Assembly: GCA_003427395.1 (NCBI GenBank)
Contig: BFEA01000257.1
Coordinates: 1,795,130 to 1,849,938 of the forward strand
DNA: 54,809 nucleotides
Direction: 5' to 3'
Origin: Chara braunii
Lineage: Eukaryota; Streptophyta; Charophyceae; Charales; Characeae
Shown here: positions 43,009 to 53,712 of the stretch, one piece after another
Position numbering within the stretch: position 1 is the stretch's first letter
How the letters are laid out: every line of letters starts with the position of its first letter
Notes under the pieces: model-generated
Told to the model about the DNA's origin: nothing
Databases searched by the model: none
The model's input: the letters and a program-made list of their open reading frames with translations, nothing else
Made by a program: the position numbers and the translations under genes

Positions 43009-44013
43009 TCAAGTACCAGCCATTTGAGTCCCGCAAACATACTCGATAGCATCATCCCTCTTCTGCTCATATATCCTATTATCACCATAGTCTGTGCCGC
43101 CATATTGTTCCATATCCTCGTTAATCTTCTCCGCATGTGTACCTTGGTTAGCTTCAACACTCCTCTGATCACAACCGTCTATATCACCCGATTCCTTACT
43201 ATCATCCTCATTCTTCTCCTCACTTATGTACTCCACCGCTTCTTCTATATCATCATAACTCTTCTGTTCACTCAACTCCTGATTACCATAATCACTTTTC
43301 TGATCACAATCGACTATATCGCGAGATGCTTGAATACTATCATCCTCACTCGCTGCACCGCTGATACTTCGATCTTGATAACCTATTTGATGACCACCTC
43401 CTTGGTGTTCCTTCCTTCCCACTCTGGCACAGCCATTTTCCTTCATAGCATCCCACTCTTGTCATTGCCTATCTCCTTCAGCACTGTTTTTTTCTGCCAG
43501 ATGTGTCCGCATCTCTAAATTCTCATCTCGACTGTCCTCCGCACTTATCAAATGGTCACATCTGTCAATACCGCCAGCTTGTTCAGTGCCGTAATCGCCC
43601 ATTTTCCTGTTATTCTCATGATCATGCCTGTGGCCCTGATGGTGTTGCCCAATCACACAGGCCCAGATTAGATGGGGGTCACATTTTGCACACCAGGTCA
43701 CCTTTTCTCTACCAACACCATTGTTTTTGCTGATGAACGCTATACTCCCTGACATAGTCATCTCTCTTCTCCCCTCTTCCTTTAGCCCGTAACCGCGACG
43801 CCAACAAAAACGCCGTTCTCCCACTTCTTGAGGGTGTGTGTGTAAAGCAACTTGTTTTCTGTTGCTGCTCTCCCTGCTGTCGTCTGCCCCTGTATTTCGC
43901 GTTTCCATGCTGTCTTCTCGCATTGCTCCGTGTTCTGTGGTCTCACCTTGCTCCGTGTACAATTCTCTCCCGGGAGTTCTGTGTCTGCAAATGATCAGCA
44001 AATCTTGCCGCAA
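43009..44013 (-). pseudogene. acidic protein frame with internal repeats, unknown
   Basis: One frame runs from 44013 to 43009 with a single in-frame TGA near 43462. There are ATG codons inside but no clear initiator (the first codon of the open stretch is TTG). The C-terminal half contains two related acidic blocks: SRDIVDCDQKSDYGNQELSE and SGDIDGCDQRSVEANQGTHA, each followed by a K-x(2-3)-D-x2-E segment. Upstream lies a Cys/His cluster (WCAKCDPHLIWACVIGQHHQ). It could be an exon of a host gene or part of a mobile element. I do not recognise it. Confidence 0.3.
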
Positions 44014-44746
44014 ACCTGCTCCTCCGTTGTTCGGGACACGCCGCGTCAGATTCCCTTGGTATGATGTGCAGGCGTCAGTGGCACCTATCCCGGCGTGATC
44101 GCATCACGAGCGTAGTAAGAGAAGTGCAGCTCCTGTGCCCCTTGGAACAAATGATCCCAGCCACTTCACCATCCAGTCTCCCCCAGGGAGAAGGGGTCTT
44201 AAACCACCAGACTGAGTACGTTTCCCAGCTTTTTTCCCAGAGGTGCGCCGGGTAACACACTGACCTGAAACGAAAGGGCGTCCACCGATAAATCGAATCG
44301 GCAGCTAGTCTTGATTTTCGGGCCAGCGCGCAGTGCCCGCGGCCGACATATGGGAAAGGTACTCGTGGTTTAATCTGCGAGTTCGCTCATCGCTCAAGGG
44401 GCTCTGTGGTCCTCTCTCTCACAAGGGAGATGGAACTTCACGGCTGGGTTGCAAAAGATGACACATTCTGCTTTGAATTTCCAGTTCGAGTTAAAAAAAA
44501 AAAAGAAGGGCACGCAAATGTGACCTGTTGTACCTACGAGCACTCCACTCCTTTGCACAAACTGGCTCAGGACCCCCTCAACCCACGGTGGGAACCCCCT
44601 AACACTGCCCGTGGTTTTCACCCCCACACCCATATGCATTGCCGTGCTGTGGCCCCGCTCCAAGCATGGAGACGCTCTCGCCAGATGGGCTACATGCTGT
44701 TCTGACCTAGAGTAAATGTCAAGCCTCTATGGTAGACCATTGACAC
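44014..44746. other. no gene recognised
   Basis: Contains CTTAAACCACCAG (44209), a word of the 42496 foldback arm, and an A run at 44494-44505. Short frames only. Confidence 0.4.
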
Positions 44747-45020
44747 CGGCATATCATTACATATATAACTGTGTTTTCGTTAAAATTAAGTTTTTTTTCC
44801 CATTTCGCAATTTTGACTTAAGTGACTTGAAGAGGACGATTGGCCTATCCGATAAGGGCCATTTTTGGGGATGAGCGATCATCCATGAGACTACCACTCA
44901 TCCCAAAATATGGCCCTCATCGGACAGGGCAAATGACCTTTTCAGCTCACTCCAGTACGAATTGGAAAACGAAAAAAAAACTCAATTTTCTTGAAAACGC
45001 AGTTATGCAATTGATCCGGG
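44747..45020. mobile_element. long foldback element with ~125-bp arms
   Basis: Left arm 44747-44876, loop 44877-44897, right arm 44898-45020. Matching blocks (left / complement of right): ATAACTGTGTTTTC / ATAACTGCGTTTTC, AAAATTAAGTTTTTTTT / AAAATTGAGTTTTTTTT, AGTGACTTGAAGAGG / AGTGAGCTGAAAAGG, TCCGATAAGGGCCAT / TCCGATGAGGGCCAT, and GGGATGAG / GGGATGAG at the tip. Differences are mostly transitions. It resembles a MITE or a long RNA hairpin. Confidence 0.8.
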
Positions 45021-45535
45021 ATAATGAGTGGTTCACCCCTTGTAACAACCCCAAGACCAGTCCAACCAAGGTCTGACCCCTCCTCTGGCAGATTACCCGC
45101 CAGTGCCTCTCTAGTACAGCTGACTCAATCATCACATGGACAATCCTGGATGCAAAAGGCATAAACTTTCCCTGGTGCAAAGCCTGCTGTAGCAGTTACT
45201 ACCCGACTGTCGAATGCTGCGAAATAATAGAGCACCTCTTCATGTCCTCCCTTAGGGCCGGGGCTGTCTGACGATGGTGGGAAGCCTTGTGGACCCAGAT
45301 AACTGCTGTAGAGGAGTGAGGGGTGGGACCCCCTTGGCGACAGCCTGGATAAACTCTCAGCCCCCTTCTGCACGAATGTGTTCAGAAGTCAATGTTCGGC
45401 CAAGCTGTGCGGGTTCTAGGTTAGATGAGCCATCCTGCTCCCTGGCAATAGATGGAGTGCCTTGTCGACAAGGACTTGCTTAAACTACCAGTACATCCAG
45501 CTATCAGCCGCGGGCCATTTCTGGCGTCGATTCAT
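45021..45535. other. no gene; partial arm of the 42496 foldback at about 45480-45530
   Basis: CTTAAACTACCAGTACATCC and AGCTATCAGCCGCGG at 45480-45516 match the left arm of the foldback element at 42496. The opposite arm is absent. Confidence 0.5.
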
Positions 45536-45680
45536 TTTTTTTTTAATTTTTTTTAGGACAAATGCTCCAGTCCGGGGAGCAGCACGTGCTGGGAACCGGG
45601 CCCAGCGTCCCATATAGAGTTACACAAGTCATTTGAGATACGGGGCCATTACCCGGCTTCGGCTGAGAATCAATGATGTT
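45536..45680 (-). repeat. A-tailed dispersed repeat (R1), copy 8
   Basis: T-rich tract, then GCTCCAGTCCGGGGAGC, CACGTGCTGGGAACCGGGCCC, AGCGTCCCATAT, ATTTGAGATACGGGGCCATT and ACCCGGCTTCGGCTGAGAA. The far part pairs with copy 9. Confidence 0.7.
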
Positions 45681-46059
45681 ATACTCAGTGATCTGTGGCC
45701 GTTCGATGCCAGAATGACGCTGGCCGGTGCTGGGGTGTTGCCCTGTAACCTGCTGATGCAGGAGGGTGAGGCCTGGTAGAGAGATCTGGGGATGCTTTGG
45801 GGTGGGCATCCCAAGGGACGACCAAGGGTTGCTGCTGGGATGACGCTGGTCAGAGATGGGGCGAGTTGTGTTGCCCTGTAACCCAGCAGGGTGGGGGCAT
45901 GAGGCCTGGAAGAGCTCAGCAGGGAGTAAGACGGTGTTGGGAAGTCTTAGAAGGGTTTCTCAGGGAACCTGAGGGTAGTGAGCATTCGCAGGACCTCTGT
46001 GGCAGGTTATTGCATGAGTAATTCCCTAATACTCAAGATCCTCCCCATGTTTCTGAATC

Positions 46060-46242
46060 TCATCGTGTTCACAGATTGTTCTCAGCCGAAGCCGGGTAAT
46101 GGCCCCGGTATCTCAAATGACCTCAAACGACCTCAAATGTTCTCAATGATCTGTATAATTCAATATGGGACGCTGGGCCCGGTTGCAGCACGTGCTGCTC
46201 CCCACGAATAGACTAGAGCACTTGTTAAAAAAAAAAAAAAAN
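46060..46242 (+). repeat. A-tailed dispersed repeat (R1), copy 9, long form
   Basis: TTCTCAGCCGAAGCCGGGT, AATGGCCCCGGTATCTCAAA, then AATATGGGACGCTGGGCCC, a partly deleted centre (GGTTGCAGCACGTGC), CGAATAGACTAGAGC and ACTTGTT with an A-tail to 46241. It is inverted relative to copy 8, so the two enclose 45681-46059. Confidence 0.75.
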
Positions 46243-46300
46243 GATAGGATTTGGAGCCAGTTAGGAACATCCCTCCCTTGGCCCTGGAATTGGAAGGAAA

Positions 46301-46641
46301 TGGAAATGGACAAGCCTTCCAAGCAAAATAAATCAACAGTCAAACAACAGAAGTAAAAGATAATAGGGGAGGGGAAGAGAGAGACTCAACAGGACAAAGG
46401 AGAGGAAAGAAGAAACACAGAGAAAGAAAAAGAAAAAGAAGAGGACCACAAAGGCCAAAAGAAAGTCCAGAAACAGGTTGAGAATAGAAGCCGAGAACAA
46501 GACCAGGAACTAATGCATCAAGAAGTGGCCAACCAAGCCAAAAGCACAGTCCCAAACTCTTCACTTCCCCAACCGCCACCTGCCGTTCACCAGGTGGTCT
46601 AGTACGGACCCCGAAATTGGCGCCTCAGGAAACACTTTTTG

Positions 46642-46695
<54 letters not shown>

Positions 46696-46929
46696 AAAAA
46701 GAAGAAAAGGTAAAACAATGCCCTACCTACCGTACTGTTAACATTCACAGCCCCCGAAGAGGCACTCACCCCAGACCGAGACCACGGCCTAAGCCTCCGA
46801 CAGACCACTTTCCCTCGTACTCACACAGTCTCGGGAACCGGCCTTTTCGACCTTGAGAGGCTCTATCCCTGCCCCAGCTTTTGCCCCCAAATCACGAAGG
46901 CCACCGCCCAGCCCTTGTGCCCGCACATT
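46301..46929 (-). repeat. downstream direct repeat (pseudo-LTR) of the Penelope-like element
   Basis: Nearly identical to 51519-52197, from TGGAAATGGACAAGCC to CAGCCCTTGTGCCCGCACATT. It has a pure A run (about 46640-46692) where the other has AAAAAG units, and lacks the 17-bp CGAGAAGGACGTCGAAG insertion and the 12-bp insertion found there. Confidence 0.9.
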
Positions 46930-48150
46930 CCCGAGCATCGGCTTCCTCCATCCGGTCAATACACCCACCCAATCGTCCCACACTCCCCCAAATTTCCTGG
47001 AAAATGCCATCAGACGATGATCAAAATATTCGTCCGGGAACCCCCTTTTTCGGAGTTCGATCTTCAAGGTAAGTAGGAAAGCCACCTCCATCCCACTCAT
47101 GGTGGTGTACATCCTCGCTCGATGCAGGCAAGACCCAATAATAGCCATTTTCTGCTGCTTGCTCGAGTAAGAGTCAAAGTCTTGCAAATTCTGAAATTTA
47201 ACCCCCTTCTCCTTATAACTCCGTTGGTTTTTGTGCAAAGCCACGCACTGCAATCCCCAAGGCCAATCCAACGCCTTTATCACACAGCCTAGAAAATCCC
47301 AGCAATCGCTTCCATTGGTCTGCTCCAAAACAAGGTTATCATCATAGCATGTCCTAAATGCATCCATGATCTCCCTGGCCTTGGGCAGAGAGCAAACATC
47401 CTCAACCTTGCAGCGGATCATAACGGACACATCATCCACCATACGCAGACCGCTTACCAGTTGTTGGTCGCAACCCAGTGATGTCAGAAACATGAATTCG
47501 TTGTAAGTACAAAGGAGGCAGGCCAAGGCCGGGCTGGACGCCTTTCCCATGGGAATCCCCACCACTTGCTGCAGCACTTGCCCGCAGACTTTGAAGTAAG
47601 TTGCATCAAGCTCAAAGGAAACAAAGCTAACCACCATATCCAGAGATATCGAGTTCCAACCAACCTCAGTCCTTCCAAATCTCAGCTTTGCCCCCTTTCC
47701 CCTTGTCTTAACCATAACCCCTTTACAACCCCTAATCGCCCAAAAATCCACAACCCACCTCACCGCCTTCATGATAGATTTGTGCGGCAAATTACAAAAC
47801 ATTTCCTTGATGTCGAATGCTGCATTTACAAAAAATTCCCCCTTCTTCAACTGCCTGTTAATCTGCTTTAAAGCAGGTGCCAGCTCAGCCATACTTTTCA
47901 AATTGAAGTTCATTCCCTTCGGTAGATCCCACAACAGTTGGTTGACAGCCCGCGCCACCTTCTTGCTGGCAGTGACACCACATTCCGAAAAGATAGGACA
48001 AATCGGTTGTCACCTCGAAATGTCCTTATGCTTTGGTATTGAGTATGCCTGCCCCAACTGTCCCTTATCATTCCATTTCCCCAAACCATCAAACCCACCC
48101 CGACCATACTCACTCCCACACTGCCGCATTGCCACCAGGATTCGTCAGTA
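46789..48150 (-). pseudogene. Penelope-like reverse transcriptase domain
   Basis: After the frameshift the frame reads LGQAYSIPKHKDISR, stop (TGA, normally R/Q), PICPIFSECGVTASKKVARA, then FVNAAFDIKEMFCNLPHKS (motif A, catalytic Asp), VVGIPMGKASSPALACLLC (motif B) and SGLRMVDDVSVMI (motif C, VDD). Downstream are FLGCVIKALDW and HRARMYTTMSG of the thumb. The C-terminus lies within the direct repeat. Both motif C aspartates are intact. The copy is dead because of upstream stops and the frameshift. The AAFDIKEMF and GIPMGK motifs set it apart from LINE and gypsy RT in this window. Confidence 0.8.
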
Positions 48151-48913
48151 ACAGCTTGTCCAAGCTAGCCTTATATACCGTTGGGCAACAGTACAGTGAA
48201 TCGCCCATATTGTGATCAATCGGGCAGCACACCAAACCACCCATCCCCAATTTCCACGCAGACACCTCACCAAGATCCATAACATTCCTCCCTGGTCCTG
48301 CCTTTGTCCTATTAAAGGCTTTAAAGCAGCCTTTCACGGACTCTTTATCAAACATACCCTCCTCCATCTTCGGCAGAAAACTGGTAAGCGCAAAGGAAGC
48401 GGTGACCTGTTTGACAAGCATCTTCCTCGAGATTGACAGAGAGGGATGAGGAATGTTCCTTGCATTCTTTAAAAAACCTGGGACAAAATCGACTTCAGAC
48501 ATCCGAAAGCAGACATGCCCCCTTACCCGCGGAAAATGCCCATCCATCGAACTCCAGCTGCAGGTATGCTGAGTTTTCCTACTGACATCACAAAAATTAA
48601 ACAGGACGTCGCCCACACTCCTGTTTTTGGTCCACACGATTTTCTTTCGCCTAACAACCATCTCCTTCAGACATTCCGACAAATCCAGTTTCCTAACCAG
48701 ATTGGCACACATCGATCGGACTACACTCTTACTCACATTGGCATCATAGGTAATACAAACGACCAGTCTAGCACGCACGTTAAATCCAAACTTCCTGCGC
48801 ACCACCCCAGACAGTGCACTCCTCAACATATGCCGCGACCGCCTATCTTGAAAACACCGAATAGCCATGTACAGACGAACCAGCTTGTCAAGACCCCAAC
48901 CATACAAGAGCAT
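48110..48913 (-). pseudogene. Penelope-like element linker with Cys/His motifs before RT
   Basis: In frame with the nuclease. It contains VRRKKIVWTKNRSVGDVL, then Cys and His residues spaced in FCDVSRKTQHTC and VRGHVCFRMSEVDFVPGF, and later VCCPIDHNMGDSLYCCP. N-terminal-nuclease Penelope elements are reported to have a zinc-finger-like motif in this position (recall). Ends at a stop created by the frameshift. Confidence 0.6.
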
Positions 48914-48958
48914 ACGCGTTGAAGGGTTCCGAAGAAAGTCTAGAAGGGTCGGCTTATG

Positions 48959-49870
48959 TCACAGCAGAGTTGCGCAGTAGTAAGTAACCGTACGAAAGTG
49001 CAGAACAACACCATTCGTCAACCACCCGCGACTCTTCTTCAAAGGTGCGACCCCAAAGGTAGTCTCTACAACTGAACCTCCAAAACAACGCTTAACAACT
49101 TTCCATGAATTCAACAATTTATTACCTCCCTCACACCGAATAGTTAGATCCGACCTCCCTTTCTCCCTTGATCTCGACAAAATCCCAAGCAAGCTGGCTG
49201 ACACCACGCCCTCATCGGTCGAAAAAACAAGATGGGTGTGCACAGACAAATTACTATTGTTTACTCTGACTTTGATCGTTCCCTCCCTATGCTGCCTCAA
49301 TCTTTCATGCTCTCTCTTTCCCGGTCGACATTTCCTATGCCTAGTTGGTTTATCACGAGAGTTCAAAAACGGACTACTTCTCCGAATAACCATTCTTTCC
49401 AATTTTAGCAGATCGGCCTGTTCACAATAGAACAACGGTAAAGCCACGTAGCTTTCCGGACCACAACGCCTCAACCAGTTATATTACCGATGGTTTCTTC
49501 TTCCTGTCTCGAGAACTCCAGTGTCACAAGCCCTGTAGACGTGTTCCCCCCACCGCACATCAAGCGACTGACTCGTAGCCCCCACATACACATGCTTATG
49601 CCAGGGGGACAGTAAGACATACACAAGCGAACCCTTCTTGGACCACAAGTCCCCATAGTCCCTAGCCGTAGTCAATAGATAAAAGCGAAAGTTATCAGCC
49701 CACGGAATAAGCCCCCGAAAAACCATAACCAAAACCGCAGCTTGAAAGAAGGTGTTCCAAGTGACATCACGCAGCACAGAAGAAGGGGAGGAGAGGGAGG
49801 AAGAAGAACCACAAGGAGGAGAGGGTGAACGAGAGTCACGACATAACCTTGCCCAGTTCCAAAGTGTCAC
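48959..49870 (-). pseudogene. GIY-YIG endonuclease domain of the Penelope-like element
   Basis: Core LVYVLLSPWHKHVYVG (near 49625-49580) corresponds to the GIY and YIG strands, followed by ATSQSLDVRWGEHVYRA with the conserved Arg and His. After a TAA (49486-49484) the domain resumes with LLKLERMVIRRSSPFLN, which supplies the conserved Glu and Asn. The remainder (RVNNSNLSVHTHLVF and onward) leads into the linker. It would nick target DNA to prime reverse transcription. Confidence 0.8.
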
Positions 49871-49885
49871 GTTTCGGAGGTCCCA

Positions 49886-51370
49886 TCAGGCCGAATCCGA
49901 CGGCACCTCCTCACAGCTCACAACATCACCTTCCTCAACAGCTTGCTTCCCACACCTTCGTTCCGTGTCCCCTACGTCCTTTTTCTCTCCTTCCTGGTCA
50001 AACATCCTGATTAAATAAAGCTGCGCAAGTTCTTCCGCAGTCGCCTCGATAGTCTTGTATCGCAAACCTTCCTCTTCGCATAGTGTCTCCAGGGCAGCCT
50101 TTTTCAAACCTTTCAAACGCTTCCGTTCGTCTTGGAGAAGAATGAACCGATCGTTAGCCTTTTGTGCACTTCCGTCGGGCCGGGGCAATCGGCCAGCAGT
50201 CATCTTCACCTTGCCCTTCCTTCCCGTCCGAAGACCAGTCCTCGCCGCCTCATCCATCTTCTCTTTAAGATTCGTACCTTGTCCTCTCGGTGTACTGCCT
50301 CCCCCAACCTCCGTTGTTAATCGACCCATTTGCTCCTTCAGTTTCTGCAGTTCCGCCTCGGCTTCGATACGCTTCGCTTTAGCATCGGCCCGCTTTTGTT
50401 TGAGTAACTCCACCTCTGTTAAGTCACACTTACGCCTCTCGTGCAAATCAAGCAACTCAGCCCGTAGCCTCCGAGCCTCCTCAGGCGACTTCACCAACCT
50501 TGTCCTTGTAGTCACCCGACCCTCCGAGGCCGGGGTTGCAACATTGATACTTCCCCTTTTGTTGCCGGGACGAAGAGCTTCGTTACGCTATAATTGAGCA
50601 ACCTTTTCCGTCTCTTCATTTCGTTTTCGAAGAAGCTCCATCTCCGAACGCAACTCCTCGACCTGCTTAGCCAGGTCATTCTTTCCCAGATTCTCCCGAC
50701 AATCCCTCATCTCTCGAATCTCCCACTTTAGTGCCGCCAACTCCCCATCCATCTTCTGTTTGAGATCCGCCTCCTGCCTTCTCAGCTGCACGTTCTCTCG
50801 TTGCAACCGGTCAACAACCCCACTAGAAGGCAATTGCTCCGTGATTCCATACTTAGCACGAAGTTCAGCATTTTCACGCCGAAGCCTCTCGACCTCCTCA
50901 CTAGTTGAGCTCGAGCTAGCCACGCCTTTACCCATGATTGCCTCATACATGGGCGCCAACCTGCTCTACAGCTTTTGACCCATAGAGTTTTCCAGCTCTT
51001 CTCGCTCTTTTTTCCTTAATGCCACCTCCTCCTCTTTCTCTCGCTTTTTCCTCTCAGCGTCCTTCGCCTCAAACTCCTCTCTTTCCTTTTGTTGTGCCTT
51101 ACTCACAAAGGCGTTGCACTTATCCAGGATCTGCTGGTTCCTGGTCCACCACCCGGTGCGAGGTGCAGCCCCGTACGATGTCTCAGCCGGAGCCGTAGCC
51201 ACATTCGTTGAAGCCACAGTCCCTGCTGCAGGCCAAGCCAAGATGGGCTCTGCATTAGCCCCGGTAGCAACCGCCGGACGATACCCCATCCTCCGCGGAT
51301 TTGGGCACTCCCCAGACCAGTGACCATGCTGGTCACAGTTGAAACATGCCCCACGTCCTGGAGCCGCCAT
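49886..51370 (-). pseudogene. N-terminal gag-like region: CCHC knuckle, coiled coils, SAP-like motif
   Basis: ATG at 51370 opens with CFNCDQHGHWSGEC (C-x2-C-x4-H-x4-C). A charged helix (KEREEFEAKDAERKKREKEE) follows, then after a TAG (50968-50966) a leucine heptad region (VERLRRENAELRAK, VDRLQRENVQLRRQ), a second TAG (50590-50588), another coiled coil (AEAELQKLKEQM), a Lys/Arg-rich patch (RTGRKGKVKMTAGRLPRP) and LKKAALETLCEEEGL, which resembles a SAP DNA-binding helix. It ends with a TGA (49888-49886) and the same frame runs into the nuclease. Likely RNA/DNA binding and oligomerisation. Confidence 0.7.
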
Positions 51371-51518
51371 AATAGGACAGAAAACGTAGAGTCGAGGTAA
51401 GAAAAGAAATAGTATGTTGATGGGAAGTCAGCAACGAAAGAAAACTACACCAAGTTGACGCAAATACTGAAGAACAAACGCAGCCACACATCCGTAATGC
51501 GGTTACGGCGCGAATTGC

Positions 51519-52197
51519 TGGAAATGGACAAGCCTTCCAAGCAAAATAAATCAACAGTCAAACAACAGAAGTAAAAGATAATAGGGGAGGGGGAGAGAGA
51601 GACTCATCAGGACAAAGGAGAGGAAAGAAGAAATACAGAGAAAGAAAAAGAAAAAGAAGAGGACCACAAAGGCCAAAAGAAAGTCCAGAAACAGGTTGAG
51701 AATAGAAGCTGAGAACAAGACCAGGAACTAATCGAGAAGGACGTCGAAGCATCAAGAAATGGCCAACCAAGCCAAAAGCACAGTCCCAAACTCTTCACTT
51801 CCCCAACCGCCACCTGCCGTTCACCAGGTGGTCTAGTACGGACCCCGAAATTGGCGCCTCAGGAAACACTTTTTGAAAAAAAGAAAAAAAGTAAAAGAAA
51901 AAGAAAAAGAAAAAGAAAAAGAAAAAAGAAAAAAGAAAAAAGAAAAAAGAGAAAAAGAAGAAAAGGTAAAACAAAGCCCTACCTACCGTACTGTTAACAT
52001 TCACAGCCCCCGAAGAGGCACTCACCCCAGACGGAGACCATGGCCTAAGCCTCCGACAGACCACCAAGACCGCCACTTTCCCTCGTACTCACACAGTCTC
52101 GGGTATCGGCCTTTTCGACCTTGAGAGACTCTATCCCTGCCCCAGCTTTTGCCCCCAAATCACGAAGGCCACCGCCCAGCCCTTGTGCCTGCACATT
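51519..52197 (-). repeat. upstream direct repeat (pseudo-LTR) of the Penelope-like element
   Basis: Mate of 46301-46929. It still encodes the C-terminal tail of the element protein on the minus strand, which fits a truncated upstream tandem copy and not a true LTR. Confidence 0.9.
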
Positions 52198-52800
52198 GGA
52201 AGGCCCTCCTCCTGGAATCCTGGAATCCGAACCAGGAAGATGCTTTCACTCTGAACCTATTCACAATCGGAAGGCGAGCGGTCATGTGGGCGATCTGGTT
52301 ATGAAGGTGTACTCATGAAATGGAAGGTGCTCGCCTAAATGGCCCTGAATTCACTGATACTATCAGACAACAGATCGAAATAGAGATCACTATCAAATGG
52401 GAGTCCCTTATGGAAAAATTACAATTTCTGTCACTAGAAAAAGAAATGTTGCATCATATCAAAACATTCAATCAGAACTGGCTTCGAGGGGACCAGGGAG
52501 GCAGATTGGGACTGGTGAAGTGGGAAGGAACAAAAGAGAACGCCGAAGAGGAGATCCCAAGGAACTACAGCCTGACCTTCAATGGCCGGAGCAACGTTGA
52601 TCCTACTGTACCTTTAAGACCTCTGTCGGATTTCCATGATCCCTTCGCTCTCTCGAACCTTTGCTTAGTTCCCAGGTCATGGTATGCGTACGGATGGTCT
52701 GGAAAATCCCTTGCATTGTCTGTGAATGTTGGGGTCAGCGTTTCTCAAGAACAAGTGTGATTAAGTGCTAGGAAGATAACGTATATCTGGCGCCCTCTCA
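52198..52800 (+). pseudogene. LINE 3' fragment (C-terminal domain)
   Basis: The plus frame gives NPNQEDAFTLNLFTIGRRAV, WAIWL, stop, RCTHEMEGARL, then QNWLRGDQGGRLGLVKWEG, PRNYSLTF and VDPTVPLRPLSDFHDPF. These align with the C-terminal domain at 24067-24560. It begins within a few bases of the Penelope repeat end, so that element may have inserted into or beside this LINE. Confidence 0.75.
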
Positions 52801-52860
52801 GGGTGAAGAGTCACAAGACTCGACACTCAGTTGCAGATTTCCCACCAGCACTGATCAGAA

Positions 52861-53059
52861 GGGACGCTGGGCCCGGTTCCCAGTTTGTGTTGTACCTCGG
52901 TCCTTCATTGTTTCTCATGGGACGCTGGACCCGGTTTCCAGCAGGTGCAGCTCCCCCACCAATAGAATGGAGCCCCGATAAGTTAGGTAGGAGTGCATGC
53001 TCGTATCATCACTACTACCTGACGCCACGGGATTTGTTAAAAAAAAAAAAAAAAAAAAA
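52861..53059 (+). repeat. A-tailed dispersed repeat (R1), copy 10 (partial plus full)
   Basis: GGGACGCTGGGCCCGGTT at 52861 is cut short. A second core (GGGACGCTGGACCCGGTT, CCAGCAGGTGCAGCTCC, CACCAATAGAATGGAGCC) starts at 52919 and runs through CATCACTACTACCTGACG to an A-tail ending at 53059. Confidence 0.75.
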
Positions 53060-53139
53060 GAGTAAGCGGACATTTCTCGATTTGTGGATGTCGTTGATTC
53101 ATTGAAAATTCCATTTATCATTCATGAAAAAAAAATAAA

Positions 53140-53310
53140 AATAAAAAATCTCTAGCTTATTATCTCAATCATCCTGAAGTGTTCCTGAATCGTCCCAAAT
53201 TTTCATCAATCATCAATGTATTCCAATTATAAGGGACGTTGCGCACGTGCTTCTCCTCACGAATAGATTGGAGCAATATTATAAATAAAAAACAAAAAAA
53301 AAAAGGAGCG
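53140..53310 (+). repeat. A-tailed dispersed repeat (R1), copy 11, long form
   Basis: TATCTCAATCATCCTGAAG, AATTTTCATCAATCATCAAT, AATTATAAGGGACGTTGCGC, CACGAATAGATTGGAGC, then an A-rich tail. It matches copy 6 over its full length with part of the core deleted. Confidence 0.7.
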
Positions 53311-53605
53311 GGTGTAGTGGCCCGTACGTTTCCTAAAATTGTGGCTTATATACGGGCACTCCTTTAGGAAGTACTGGCGGTTCAACGAGGATGTTCTTAT
53401 CACCTCAGTAAGTGCCCCGCCTTGAACTGGAGTTCTTTCAACAAAAAAAAAAAGGAAAAAAAAAAGAAGAGGTAATGGGACCCAGTTCCTGAAGAATGTG
53501 AAATCGGCCACCGTCCCTAAGGAAAGGTAGTCTCTTTGCAATGGTTTCTGCTCAGAATGGTTGGGGTCAGGTCTAGGTGAGGGTTTGCTAAATGGGGTGC
53601 GCACC
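53311..53605. other. no gene seen
   Basis: A-rich run at 53442-53466, with short frames only. Confidence 0.4.
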
Positions 53606-53688
53606 AGAATAGAACGTCCGGTCATTATAGCCTTATCTGGTACAATTCCGAGTCCCGATACAGCTATAATGACTGGGCGTTCTATTCT
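53606..53688. mobile_element. 83-bp hairpin element, 26-bp arms
   Basis: AGAATAGAACGTCCGG then TCATTATAGC (53606-53631) pairs with GCTATAATGACTGGGCG then TTCTATTCT (53663-53688), 24 of 26 positions. The loop ends with CCCGATACAG (53654-53663), shared with the element at 53995. No coding capacity. Confidence 0.8.
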
Positions 53689-53712
53689 GCAGTCAGTCTT
53701 CAGTGACTGGTC

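Larger units (their letters stand above)
46301..52197 (-). mobile_element. Penelope-like element with N-terminal GIY-YIG, flanked by direct repeats
   Basis: In element sense: upstream direct repeat (52197-51519), ATG at 51370, CCHC knuckle, coiled coils, GIY-YIG nuclease, linker with Cys/His motifs, RT, and a downstream direct repeat (46929-46301) that includes the end of the frame. Frames 51370 to 48110 are in one register with five in-frame stops. A frameshift near 48110-48140 precedes RT. Known family: Penelope-like elements carry GIY-YIG rather than APE or integrase and are often bounded by pseudo-LTR repeats. A nuclease placed before RT matches the Chlamys-type group reported from green algae (from memory). 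The copy is inactive. Confidence 0.8.
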
